Below are positions 25,800 to 33,674 of a stretch of 35,846 nucleotides of DNA, piece after piece. The DNA is from a virus: IMG/VR virus record IMGVR_UViG_3300047666_000612, positions 1 through 35,846 of that record; one strand, given 5' to 3'. The notes beneath the pieces were generated by a model. The model worked only from the letters and a program-made list of their open reading frames with translations. It did no database searches and was not told where the DNA came from. Within the stretch, counting starts at the first letter, position 1, and every line of letters starts with the position of its first letter. Made by a program: the position numbers and the translations under genes.

Positions 25800-28196
25800 C
25801 TAGAAATTCTCTAGCCCGAAACCTCCTAGGGTATCATTTCCGGATGACTCAAAATTTGTTGGTAATGAATCATTTTGTCTTTGTGATATTAACTCTGATT
25901 GTTGAGTTGCTTGTATTTTAGTTCTTTCGTCTTTTCTATCCTCTATCTCTTTTTCTTTCGATCCTTCAGAGTTAGCTTTGACTTGAGCAAGTTTCATTTG
26001 ATAACCAAATTCTTCAGCCATTAAACCTCTTTTTATTTCAGCTTCAGCTTGCATTCTTTGTATTTCAAATTGAGACTTAGCTTGCTCAATACTTACTTTC
26101 TCAGCGGTTATAGCTTGTTGCTTTTGAACTTCGTTCATTGCTGCTTGCTCTGCTTGTTGAGCGTTTGCTTGCGCTTGTGCTTGTATATTTGCTTGCTTTT
26201 GTTTTTGTTCTCTTTCTAGTTTTTGATTTTGCCTAAGCTTTAAAAACTGATTAGCTAGTTTTTGGTTTTTAATATTTCTAATATCTATGGCATCCGATAA
26301 AGCTATAACACCTGTCTGCAAAGCCATTTGAACATTTTGCTCTAATAAAGCTTTTTCATGCTCTTCAGGTTCAATTTGTATGTATATACCAAAATCATGT
26401 ATTTGTAAATTCATTAACTCTTCTAAAGTTTTAACGTTAAAAGAACTAATAGAATTCCTTAAAGCGTTATGTAACAGCGGATTAGCAATAACATCTGCAA
26501 CTTTTAAACTTATGTTTTCGCATACTCTTAAAGTTACATAAAGCATAGAATCTAATAAATGTTTTGTAGCAACATTAGAAGCGTTTGCCGCTAATTTTTG
26601 AACACCAACTAAAGCGTCTTTGTCTGTTTGGCTACCGTCTCTAGCTTCGTTTAAACCGGTTACATCTCTAATCATCTGTAAGTAATATTGATACGTACCA
26701 ATAAGACTTTGTATTTTAGCTTGCCCAGAAGAAGAACTTAATTCTTGAATAGGTATTTTACCTGCATTCATACCACCTTCTTGAGTAAGTGATCTACCTA
26801 CTATAGAACCTGTTTGAAAATACATATTTAAAGCTTCAGCCGGGTTATAGTTAGTACCATTACCTAGATCTACTTCAGCTAAACCATCCATGTCCAGGAA
26901 TACACCATCCGGCACTATTCTAGACATCACCTGTTGAAGTTTAAGATGCGTTAGTTGAATCATATCAGCAAAACCTGTTATTCTACTAACTATAGATTCT
27001 ATTCTACCTCTGTACATTCTAGGAGCAGATATGCAATAATTCATTTCAACTTTTGTTGAGTCAGCTGTTGGTCTTGTCATATTTTCAGCCAACTCCCAAT
27101 TTAACATATAATTATTACCTAATACTTTTGCTCCTGTATATAAAACCTCTATGGTTCTATAAACTCTTTCAAAGTTGTCATTAGGCGGTGGATTAAATTC
27201 ATCAGTTTTTTCTAAAGCTTTTTCTAAACCTTGTTCTGTTTTTTTAATCTTAAAAACCTGATTCATGTATGTCTTATACTCAAAGTACATTACTTGAACC
27301 GTATTGCTATCGTAGTTACCCCAGTTTTGTAAATACTGAGAATTACCAGGCATTTTTTGTATTTTTAACAACTCCTCTTCAGGTATGTCGGGAAATTGTT
27401 TTTTTAATTCAGGTATAGTTATTGATTTAATTTCTCCTGCATAATATATATCTTCAAAATTAGGATCTTCTGTATATGAATAAACCAAATTAGCTGGATC
27501 AACATATTCAATCTTTATACCTTCAGTAGGGTCAAATCTAGTTTTTGCAGCGGTAATACCTATTACGGTTAAATCACTAGCTATTCTTTTCTTTGTTTCA
27601 TCGTACTTGTTAGCAGCTAAAACATTTGATATAACCTCTTCTTCGGCTATTTCAATGCTTTGCTTATAGTTGAGTTGCATGTGCAAATCTAGTTCATCCT
27701 TGCTCTCAGGTAATCCAGCTATATCGCCTGTAGAAGACAAATCAATATCCATTTGCTGCTTCATATTTACTAAGGCAGCTTTAGTAGCTATATCTTTTTC
27801 TATAGCTTTAGCATAATCTGTTTTAACTTTTACAGAAAAAGGATCTTGCGCGTAGGTGGTTATATCGTAAGATTTATTAGACATACCGTTAACAACTATA
27901 TCAACAAATTTTGATATAACAGGAACTGGCTTCCAGTCTAAATTAAGATAAGACAAATCACCATTTATAGATAATTCATCTTTATACTTTTGAATACTTT
28001 GCTCTCCTCTAGCATACTGCCTGAGTTGGTGAAAGCTGTTATAACTTTGTGTATATCTATTACCAGATCGACCTCCTTGAAACCATTCTTGCTCGATAGC
28101 CTGCGCAACTTGCATACCATATTCGTAGCTTGATTTTTCTTCGTCGCTAACTACTTGGCTAGGAAATGAACTGTTACTATTAGTCTGTATTCTCAT
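25800..28196 (-). CDS. portal protein (crAss-like)
   Basis: Forms the dodecameric DNA channel at one capsid vertex. The 798-residue protein matches crAss-like portals as I recall them: RQYARGEQSIQKYKDELSI, SYLNLDWKPVPVISKFVDIV, EYVDPANLVYSYTEDP, MNYCISAPRMYRGRIES and a conserved MIRDVTGLNEARDGS. Residues about 660-760 are a long Gln/Ala/Glu coiled coil, probably the barrel and crown region in the capsid, and the tail ends NDTLGGFGLENF. The start codon directly follows the TerL stop (TAAATG), so the two are translationally coupled. Confidence 0.92.
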   Translation of the reverse strand: MRIQTNSNSSFPSQVVSDEEKSSYEYGMQVAQAIEQEWFQGGRSGNRYTQSYNSFHQLRQYARGEQSIQKYKDELSINGDLSYLNLDWKPVPVISKFVDIVVNGMSNKSYDITTYAQDPFSVKVKTDYAKAIEKDIATKAALVNMKQQMDIDLSSTGDIAGLPESKDELDLHMQLNYKQSIEIAEEEVISNVLAANKYDETKKRIASDLTVIGITAAKTRFDPTEGIKIEYVDPANLVYSYTEDPNFEDIYYAGEIKSITIPELKKQFPDIPEEELLKIQKMPGNSQYLQNWGNYDSNTVQVMYFEYKTYMNQVFKIKKTEQGLEKALEKTDEFNPPPNDNFERVYRTIEVLYTGAKVLGNNYMLNWELAENMTRPTADSTKVEMNYCISAPRMYRGRIESIVSRITGFADMIQLTHLKLQQVMSRIVPDGVFLDMDGLAEVDLGNGTNYNPAEALNMYFQTGSIVGRSLTQEGGMNAGKIPIQELSSSSGQAKIQSLIGTYQYYLQMIRDVTGLNEARDGSQTDKDALVGVQKLAANASNVATKHLLDSMLYVTLRVCENISLKVADVIANPLLHNALRNSISSFNVKTLEELMNLQIHDFGIYIQIEPEEHEKALLEQNVQMALQTGVIALSDAIDIRNIKNQKLANQFLKLRQNQKLEREQKQKQANIQAQAQANAQQAEQAAMNEVQKQQAITAEKVSIEQAKSQFEIQRMQAEAEIKRGLMAEEFGYQMKLAQVKANSEGSKEKEIEDRKDERTKIQATQQSELISQRQNDSLPTNFESSGNDTLGGFGLENF

Positions 28197-30407
28197 TTAT
28201 TGTATCATTTTTGATGATGCGCCTTTATTGTCGTATTTCTTTATACCTAAATTTATACTCCTGTATTCTTTCTTAGCTGATGGTACGTATCTATTCTTGT
28301 TACACGCCATTAAAGCTAATCCAGAACTTATAGATGCATCATGCTTTGTTCTATTGTTTATATTAAACCTTGCCCAGTCTTCTAATGTTCTTTGAAAATA
28401 CATATCACCATAACCCCCATCGGTTTTACCAATACTAGTATTTATATATGTTTCTATAGCTGCTGCGTGAGCTTGCTTTATATCTTCACTAGAGTTAGGT
28501 ATTCCACCTATTTCTCTTTCTGTTATTGATAACTTGTTCCAAGCTTTATCAGGTCGATTCATAGAGTAACCCCTATAGCCTCTTCTTTTAAAATGATACA
28601 GTAATCTAGGTTTGTTGTTTTCACATAATATTGGCATACCGTAAAATACGCAAGCCATCAATACATCTTCAAAAAATATTTCAGCAGTTTGAGGTCTAGC
28701 TATATATTCTAAAAAGAAATGATTAGGAGGTACGTCCTCCATACTAAACTTAGTTAAACCATGTAAAGATCCGTTAGACCCTCTTCCATCAACTGTACCT
28801 GATATATCATAACTGTCGCAACCAAATGCTCCACAGTGTTCGTTTGCTGGATACTTACTTCCATTCCTTACTATTACGCGGTTTTGTAAATTAACAGGTG
28901 GAACCCAAGATATCCTAAACCTACCGTCTTTATTTGGTATAAATATAACGCTTGAATCTAATTTGCCATCTTGCCATTGAAAACTACCTGTAGTAACTAT
29001 CGCTGTATTTCTAAGGTCTGCATTGTAATCTATTTGCTCGTATATTTTCGTCAGGTTAAATAAAGACTCTTTTGCTTCGTCTCTGAATGCATGCTCTTCA
29101 GTTCTTGGAAATTGTCTATAAAATTCATTCAACCCGTCTTGGTCATCTTTTAATCCTTCTACTTCATTCTTCCAAAACTCTATAACACCTAATGTTATCT
29201 TATCTCCGAATACATCTAAAACTTCTTTTTTGGGTGTATCGAATACAGGAAACCCATAAGAATCAATGTATCCCTCGTAGTTCCATTCCATAGGTATGAA
29301 CAAAGAATAGAGTCCTGAGCTAGTCTGCCCGTTGCGGTTTCTCTTTGTAACGTCTGATCCATGGTATAGTTTTTTAAAGTTTTCACCACCTTTATCTAAA
29401 GCATTTGATGTTGAACCCATCATACACTTTCCAATAATTCTAGAACCTAATCTTAACGTTGTTTTGGTAACCCTCCAGTTGTTGAGGATGTTGTTCGGCC
29501 TTTCCCACTTACCGCTCTCATCGTGGACGAGTAGTTTGAGTTTCTCCCCATCATAGGCGTTATCGCCCGTGTTTTTCCAGTCAATCGTGGTATCAAGACC
29601 CGTGAGCGTTTCCGTTTGTACTTTCGAATCGAGTCCTCTACGGGTAAGCTTGGATGCGGGTACACGATAGGCAAGTTCGGTTTTGGGCCTGTCCATTCCG
29701 TCCTGAATCGGTTTAAAGAAAAACGGGTAGTTAACACTAATGGGTACAACTTTATCTGTGAACATCTTCTTCGCATCGGCTCCAGATTTGGACAAAATCC
29801 CAAACCGTGAATCGCTTGATATGGTTGCCATGTTAACAGCCTCCCCTGACGCCATGAATGAAAAGCCTGAACGTCTGTTCTTGAGATATGACATACCATA
29901 ACATCTTTTGTCTGCTTTGCAAGCCTCCCAGAATAAATAGAATAATCTATTGGACTCTCTAAAATCTGGCTTCCCAATATCAATTTTGGACCATTGCAAG
30001 TACATGTACTGAGTACCAGTAATATAAGTAGGCTTGTCTTTGTTAAAAAACCAATAACCTTTTTCACGCCTTTGAAATTCTTCTTCAATATAATCATACC
30101 ATTCTTCTTTAAATTGTTCAGAGTAATTCTTCCAATCAAAAACAGTTTTAATATTTTTTAATTCTTTGGGATACTCAGCAGCCACCCATTTGTTACCTTC
30201 ACTTTTAACTACGTTAGTAGCTTTAGGTAAGGCTATTACTAGATTTTGTATTTCATAAATCTCCCCAATTTCACCGGTCTTACTAATAACCACCATTTCA
30301 TGATCTTCATCATAACCGTATTTCCATTTCTTAAATTTATTATTTTTATTTAAGATCTTGGGTTTAACGTGGTCAGGTAGAATTTTGTATAATGACTGCT
30401 CGTACAT
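28197..30407 (-). CDS. terL: terminase large subunit
   Basis: Packages DNA into the prohead using an ATPase and cuts concatemers with a nuclease. The 736-residue protein shows the crAss-like form: TYITGTQYMYLQWSKIDIG, Walker-A-like KNRRSGFSF (Lys176-Phe184), Walker B LKLLVHDESGKW (Asp296, Glu297), a coupling region around GKCMMGSTSNALDKGG, and a C-terminal RNase-H-like nuclease beginning at GCDSYD (Asp531) with a later acidic part near FFEDVLMACVFYG. The Walker A lacks the usual GKS/T, as I recall for this group. The start overlaps the stop of the upstream small gene by one base (TAATG). A central stretch of about 420 bases differs in base composition from the rest of the gene. Confidence 0.95.
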   Translation of the reverse strand: MYEQSLYKILPDHVKPKILNKNNKFKKWKYGYDEDHEMVVISKTGEIGEIYEIQNLVIALPKATNVVKSEGNKWVAAEYPKELKNIKTVFDWKNYSEQFKEEWYDYIEEEFQRREKGYWFFNKDKPTYITGTQYMYLQWSKIDIGKPDFRESNRLFYLFWEACKADKRCYGMSYLKNRRSGFSFMASGEAVNMATISSDSRFGILSKSGADAKKMFTDKVVPISVNYPFFFKPIQDGMDRPKTELAYRVPASKLTRRGLDSKVQTETLTGLDTTIDWKNTGDNAYDGEKLKLLVHDESGKWERPNNILNNWRVTKTTLRLGSRIIGKCMMGSTSNALDKGGENFKKLYHGSDVTKRNRNGQTSSGLYSLFIPMEWNYEGYIDSYGFPVFDTPKKEVLDVFGDKITLGVIEFWKNEVEGLKDDQDGLNEFYRQFPRTEEHAFRDEAKESLFNLTKIYEQIDYNADLRNTAIVTTGSFQWQDGKLDSSVIFIPNKDGRFRISWVPPVNLQNRVIVRNGSKYPANEHCGAFGCDSYDISGTVDGRGSNGSLHGLTKFSMEDVPPNHFFLEYIARPQTAEIFFEDVLMACVFYGMPILCENNKPRLLYHFKRRGYRGYSMNRPDKAWNKLSITEREIGGIPNSSEDIKQAHAAAIETYINTSIGKTDGGYGDMYFQRTLEDWARFNINNRTKHDASISSGLALMACNKNRYVPSAKKEYRSINLGIKKYDNKGASSKMIQ
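29461..29880 (-). other. GC-rich patch inside terL with shifted codon choice
   Basis: By hand count 201 of 420 bases are G or C (48%), against 33% and 38% for two 60-base rows nearby in the same gene (28921-28980, 29221-29280). Third codon positions are mostly G or C (CTC, GTC, AAC, CAC, AAG, GAG), unlike the TTA, AAT and AAA preferences around it. The patch covers Walker A to just past Walker B (residues about 176-316) and the reading frame is intact. Confidence 0.8.
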
Positions 30408-30682
30408 TATTTAGATCTACCTTCAGCGAATCCTTTAAAAGCTTTTTCTTCTTTAGCTCCTTTAGGTTTCTCGTTAAGAATATTATCTTCTTCATCTATA
30501 CGTTTAAGTATTTCAAAAGCATCAAATATTGCTAATTTTTTAGTAGCAGCGGCATTTTTAAGTTTGTCTGCTGTTAAATCATCATCTGAATCTACAATAA
30601 GTTCTTTAGCTACTTTAACTAATTCCGCTATCGCGATGTGCCCAGCTTGGATTATACTCAACTTGGTTTCCTTGGTGTTCAT
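30407..30682 (-). CDS. small protein upstream of TerL, candidate small terminase subunit
   Basis: A 91-residue, mainly helical protein with SIIQAGHIAIAELVKVAKEL and LKNAAATKKLAIFDAFEIL, followed by an acidic and then basic tail (GFAEGRSK). I recall this KNAAATKKLAIFDAFEIL pattern in genes just upstream of crAss-like TerL. Position and helical content suggest a DNA-recognition or small-terminase role, but no helix-turn-helix is certain. It overlaps the upstream gene by 68 bases out of frame and overlaps the TerL start by one base. Confidence 0.75.
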   Translation of the reverse strand: MNTKETKLSIIQAGHIAIAELVKVAKELIVDSDDDLTADKLKNAAATKKLAIFDAFEILKRIDEEDNILNEKPKGAKEEKAFKGFAEGRSK

Positions 30683-31232
30683 ATTTGATTACAATATCAT
30701 TAGATTTCATACAGAAAACCCTCTGCTCATCAACGATAAAATCCCATTCACTGTTAGGAGTAAATCCTACAACGTCACCTGGGTTAATATTAAGCGCTTT
30801 TAAGGAGTTATTACCATACTTTAGTATACCAATAAGCTTTTGCTCTTTATCGTTCGTTAGAATGTCTTCATTTTTTAGAGGCATTACAAAGCATCTGTCT
30901 CCAAATGATTTCCAATCCTCTGTATTTTTATACAAATATATTTGGTCTACAGCACAGAAATATAAATCATCTTTAAAGTATGACCTACTATTTTTCTTTA
31001 CACCTTTCATGTCATAGAATACTCTAAAAACATTGTGATGTATTAGCACTATATCTCCTTTTTGTATACTTGTTTTGAATGCTTTTGGTGTTTCCACTAC
31101 AACGGCTAAGTTGTTAACAGATTTAAAACTTTCTATCTTAGTATTTAAAACTAAAGTTTTGTCACCAATCTTTATCTCGTTTTCATATCTATCACCAAGA
31201 GGTTTGATGATGAAGTCGTACAAGCTCTTCAT
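30615..31232 (-). CDS. protein with two GroES-like beta-barrel repeats, function unknown
   Basis: The 205-residue protein appears to hold two copies of one pattern: IQKGDIVLIHHNVFRVFYD ... SYFKDDLYFCAVDQIYLYK (about residues 58-105) and INPGDVVGFTPNSEWDFIV ... VFCMKSNDIVIKYE (about 152-192). GD-V-x-F/H ... Y/V-F ... DI resembles the core of GroES/Cpn10 co-chaperonins, including the final DI-x-V/I. The resemblance is by eye only. As part of the packaging block it could be a folding factor for the capsid protein or a structural beta-barrel protein. Its start overlaps the upstream stop by one base (TAATG), and its last 68 bases overlap the next gene. Confidence 0.7.
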   Translation of the reverse strand: MKSLYDFIIKPLGDRYENEIKIGDKTLVLNTKIESFKSVNNLAVVVETPKAFKTSIQKGDIVLIHHNVFRVFYDMKGVKKNSRSYFKDDLYFCAVDQIYLYKNTEDWKSFGDRCFVMPLKNEDILTNDKEQKLIGILKYGNNSLKALNINPGDVVGFTPNSEWDFIVDEQRVFCMKSNDIVIKYEHQGNQVEYNPSWAHRDSGIS

Positions 31233-31459
31233 TAATACTCTAAATCGTATTCAACAGATATTGCCATGTTAGAATTGAATTTCTTCCATGGCATTACCTC
31301 ATCTTCTTTTTTAATGTATATACTGTAAGAGTTTGATTTTTGATCGTGTAGTATAGCTGTAATAGTATGTCCCCCATAAACGTTTTGCCCAACTGCATAA
31401 TGCATGGCATCGTTCTTATAGTCAGAACCTATACTGATCTTTCTTACAATAGAGCTCAT
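31232..31459 (-). CDS. small conserved phage protein, unknown
   Basis: 75 residues, beta-rich, with MHYAVGQNVYGGHTITAIL and IYIKKEDEVMPWKKF, ending ISVEYDLEY. I believe similar short proteins lie upstream of TerL in other crAss-like phages, but no function is known to me. It is linked on both sides by TAATG stop/start overlaps, so its expression is tied to the packaging genes. Confidence 0.7.
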   Translation of the reverse strand: MSSIVRKISIGSDYKNDAMHYAVGQNVYGGHTITAILHDQKSNSYSIYIKKEDEVMPWKKFNSNMAISVEYDLEY

Positions 31460-31725
31460 TACACTTTTTCCATAACAGGTTGAGCTTCATTTTTTTCAAC
31501 AATAGTATAACTACCATCAGATAAGTCAATATTAATTTGGCCATACTCTTCTTCTAGCTCTTTCTTGGTTGCTTCTAAAGTCTCTGCCGCTTGCACTTGA
31601 ATGTGTAATGCTTCATGCTTTTTACTTTCAATAAAACCAATATTAATAAATGCTGCTTGCAATTTAGCTTGTTGATCTTTGATTGTTTTTAACTGCTCCT
31701 CTGTAATTTTTGTTACTTCACTCAT
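31459..31725 (-). CDS. small coiled-coil phage protein
   Basis: 88 residues, nearly all helical: ITEEQLKTIKDQQAKLQAAF, then KHEALHIQVQAAETLEATKK and ELEEEYGQINIDLSDGSYTI. This coiled coil followed by YG-x-INIDL-x-DG is a common form of small phage proteins in Bacteroidota phages as I recall; a structural or assembly role is possible. It is first of the coupled 88-75-205-91-TerL-portal run and has its own 50-base leader containing a 13-base element also found upstream of the secreted-protein gene. Confidence 0.7.
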   Translation of the reverse strand: MSEVTKITEEQLKTIKDQQAKLQAAFINIGFIESKKHEALHIQVQAAETLEATKKELEEEYGQINIDLSDGSYTIVEKNEAQPVMEKV

Positions 31726-31736
31726 AATTTTAATTT

Positions 31737-31749
31737 ATTAGATTTGATT
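31737..31749 (-). promoter_or_regulatory. leader element AATCAAATCTAAT, copy 1
   Basis: The 13-mer AATCAAATCTAAT (minus strand) occurs in the leader of the 88-residue gene and again, identically, at 34053-34065 before the secreted lipocalin-like gene. A regulatory role is not proven. Confidence 0.3.
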
Positions 31750-31775
31750 ATATTTATATAGTCACTTGTTTATTA

Positions 31776-32408
31776 TTATTTTAACGCTACCATAAGAGAG
31801 GCGCCAGATGCGTTTGAAACGTAGTCAATAGCAATTGGTAATATTGTTCCTACTGGAATATCCGTAAAAGTAACACCGTGGTCTGTAAAGTTTGGTAAAA
31901 GTGTTTTAACACTTCCAATTGCAAAAGTACAGTTTAGTCCACTTGCAGCTTGTTGCACAGTACATATGTCTCCTACAGAATAATTAGTTCCTGCCGCGTT
32001 TCCAATTGTTATTGCTGTTACAACACCTGCTACAGCTGTTATATTTACTGTTAAACCTGTTGGTTGTTGAGCTGGTGACTTATAAACCAAACTAGTAACT
32101 GTTGTTGCTAAGTTTGTTGCCGTAGTATAACCTGTTCCTCCTGAAAACCCAGGATAAGAAGGGTTAGCCGGAAAAGTTGTTGATAAGTTTAAACCAATTA
32201 CAGTGTCTACTGCCCCTGTAACTCCTGATAGTATTGCTACTATTGTACCAGCACCGCCGACATATATTTGTGAACCTGTTAAGTTAGTTCCTAAAGTTCC
32301 TGATTGATTTTCAAATAACCAAGCAGAAGCGGGGGTAATGTTAACATTTCCTCCTCCAATTTGTAATGCTTTGCCAAAAGCTCCAGCTATTATTGCTTGT
32401 GATCCCAT
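31776..32408 (-). CDS. Gly/Thr-rich structural protein, possible head fibre or decoration
   Basis: 210 residues, beta-rich and low in charge. It contains two GTGY/GTNY-type turns: FSGGTGYTTATNLATTVTS and TAITIGNAAGTNYSVGDICT followed by NCTFAIGSV, the kind of short beta repeats found in phage appendages and fibres. The end (GVTFTDIPVGTILPIAIDYV, SGASLMVALK) resembles a globular beta domain exposed on virions. No signal peptide, no enzyme motif. It sits between the holin and the packaging run, where crAss-like phages often have head-surface genes; the role is inferred. Confidence 0.6.
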   Translation of the reverse strand: MGSQAIIAGAFGKALQIGGGNVNITPASAWLFENQSGTLGTNLTGSQIYVGGAGTIVAILSGVTGAVDTVIGLNLSTTFPANPSYPGFSGGTGYTTATNLATTVTSLVYKSPAQQPTGLTVNITAVAGVVTAITIGNAAGTNYSVGDICTVQQAASGLNCTFAIGSVKTLLPNFTDHGVTFTDIPVGTILPIAIDYVSNASGASLMVALK

Positions 32409-32414
32409 GTTTAT

Positions 32415-32813
32415 TTATTTATTTTTAATTATTGATTTTGCCTTTTCCCAAGTTCTTCCCACGAAATAAGCCCCGTAAACGGTAACCAATAATGTTTGAA
32501 ATATTGGTATGTATTCTTTTGCTATTTTAAAATCACCTATGTTACCATCTGTAAAAGCTAATAAGCTAAATACAAATGTTAAAAACACTAGAACTAAAGG
32601 TCTAATGTTTTTAGCTAACCAACTATCAGAATTCATATCTGCATTCCAACGGTCTGTTACTTGCTGCTGAGCATTATTGTCAGCTTCTTCAAGAATGATT
32701 TGAAGTTGTTTTTTTATTTCAAGCTTCTCTTCTTCAGTTGTTGTAAGCTTGTCAATAACATTACCAATCTCTTTGATAACGCCACCTGTAAGCCACGCAA
32801 ATATTTTTTTCAT
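32415..32813 (-). CDS. holin-like membrane protein
   Basis: 132 residues: a short amphipathic start (FAWLTGGVIKEIGNVIDKL), a charged helix rich in Glu, Lys and Gln (residues 25-55), the conserved-looking NSDSWLAKNIRPLVLVFLTF leading into a first membrane segment (about 71-88), a short polar loop, and a second membrane segment (about 101-119, IFQTLLVTVYGAYFVG) with a Lys-rich tail. This fits the 3TM holin family associated with gene-transfer-agent release (DUF/PF11351 type), though I count two clear membrane segments. It would let the M15 endolysin reach the cell wall. Lies 6 bases upstream of the Gly-rich protein gene. Confidence 0.8.
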   Translation of the reverse strand: MKKIFAWLTGGVIKEIGNVIDKLTTTEEEKLEIKKQLQIILEEADNNAQQQVTDRWNADMNSDSWLAKNIRPLVLVFLTFVFSLLAFTDGNIGDFKIAKEYIPIFQTLLVTVYGAYFVGRTWEKAKSIIKNK

Positions 32814-33350
32814 TTATTTCTTTTTCTTTCTACGATTATCTAATGTTGAACTACCTACTTGAACTCCTCCTCTAGGATATTCGTCATAATCTGAATTACC
32901 ACTAGGCGTTAGAGTCACTCTGTTGTTTCCAGCCTTATTTGCTTGCTTCTTTAAACTTGCGTAACGCATGTTTCTTCTTGAAACTTGAATATTGTTACTA
33001 CTCCTCCCCGTATTAATGTTGTAATTTCCTTTTTCGTCAATACTTTTTATGGTACCTTTTCCGAACTTATCTCCTTGTTTAGGCCATAGATTTAAGTTCT
33101 TCATTTTTTGATTTTTGTTAGCATTACCTATGCTGTCTCTTTCTATGTCTTTTTTGTACATGGATGTAACTATATCGTCTTTAAACTTATCCCCACTAGA
33201 AGTAGGAGCAGGAGTATTATTAACGTATTCTCCTCCAGGGGGAGCATAGTTTTCACCTTTTTTTTCATCTGTTACTTGTAGTAAAGCAGAAGGAATTCCT
33301 GCACCTGTTTTTTGCATTGGACCACGTCCTGCGCTTTGTTTGTAAGCCAT
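32814..33350 (-). CDS. MAYK-tag small virion-type protein, paralogue A
   Basis: 178 residues starting MAYKQSAGRGPMQKTGAGIP followed by SALLQVTDEKKGE. I chose this start over an upstream in-frame ATG at 33455 because the first 25 residues match paralogue B (MAYKQEPGGGPKMKTGAGIP) and because the two leaders are also nearly identical. The rest is Lys/Asn/Gly-rich and probably disordered, with GTIKSIDEKGNYNINTGRSS (a short beta pattern) and a very basic end (LDNRRKKKK). Function unknown; the N-terminal similarity to other small proteins here suggests a shared partner, perhaps the capsid. Confidence 0.8.
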   Translation of the reverse strand: MAYKQSAGRGPMQKTGAGIPSALLQVTDEKKGENYAPPGGEYVNNTPAPTSSGDKFKDDIVTSMYKKDIERDSIGNANKNQKMKNLNLWPKQGDKFGKGTIKSIDEKGNYNINTGRSSNNIQVSRRNMRYASLKKQANKAGNNRVTLTPSGNSDYDEYPRGGVQVGSSTLDNRRKKKK

Positions 33351-33369
33351 AATATTTATTTGTTTGTTG
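33351..33369 (-). repeat. duplicated leader CAACAAACAAATAAA(A/T)ATT before the MAYK paralogues
   Basis: The sequence before paralogue A (CAACAAACAAATAAATATT then ATG) nearly repeats that before paralogue B at 33670-33688 (CAACAAACAAATAAAAATT then ATG), one base different. The duplicated unit thus included the translation leader and the first 25 or so codons. Confidence 0.85.
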
Positions 33370-33669
33370 TTATTTATTAGTAGATTTAGAATCACTAGAT
33401 AATTTTTTAACTCTTTTACCAGGAGTGTATTCAAAAGAACCTCCCATGCTCTCATTAGAGCTTACTTGATATGAACCAAAATTTCGCTTACTACGTTGTA
33501 CCGTGTGATTTGGAAACCTAGATTGAACAAGATCAAATTGTTTATTAATAACATTGTCTTTAGGGTCTTTTTTTCCCTTTTTCTCATCTGTTGATTGAAG
33601 TAAAACAGAAGGAATTCCTGCACCTGTTTTCATCTTTGGTCCACCTCCTGGTTCTTGCTTATAAGCCAT
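33370..33669 (-). CDS. MAYK-tag small virion-type protein, paralogue B
   Basis: 99 residues starting MAYKQEPGGGPKMKTGAGIP then SVLLQSTDEKKG, the same opening as paralogue A with few changes. After residue 35 the two proteins diverge: this one continues with FDLVQSRFPNHTVQRSKRNF and MGGSFEYTPGKRVKKL. Basic and serine-rich, no enzyme motif. Tandem duplication with loss or replacement of the C-terminal half is the simplest reading. Confidence 0.8.
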   Translation of the reverse strand: MAYKQEPGGGPKMKTGAGIPSVLLQSTDEKKGKKDPKDNVINKQFDLVQSRFPNHTVQRSKRNFGSYQVSSNESMGGSFEYTPGKRVKKLSSDSKSTNK

Positions 33670-33674
33670 AATTT

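Noticed and set aside
29453-30139. 228-codon open frame overlapping terL on the same strand
   Set aside because: It is a by-product of the GC-rich, stop-poor patch in terL; the terL frame has clear family motifs and this one reads as Arg/Leu/Pro-rich noise.
33351-33455. Longer start for MAYK paralogue A
   Set aside because: The added 35 residues run through the duplicated leader into the end of paralogue B in another frame; the MAYKQ start matches its paralogue exactly.
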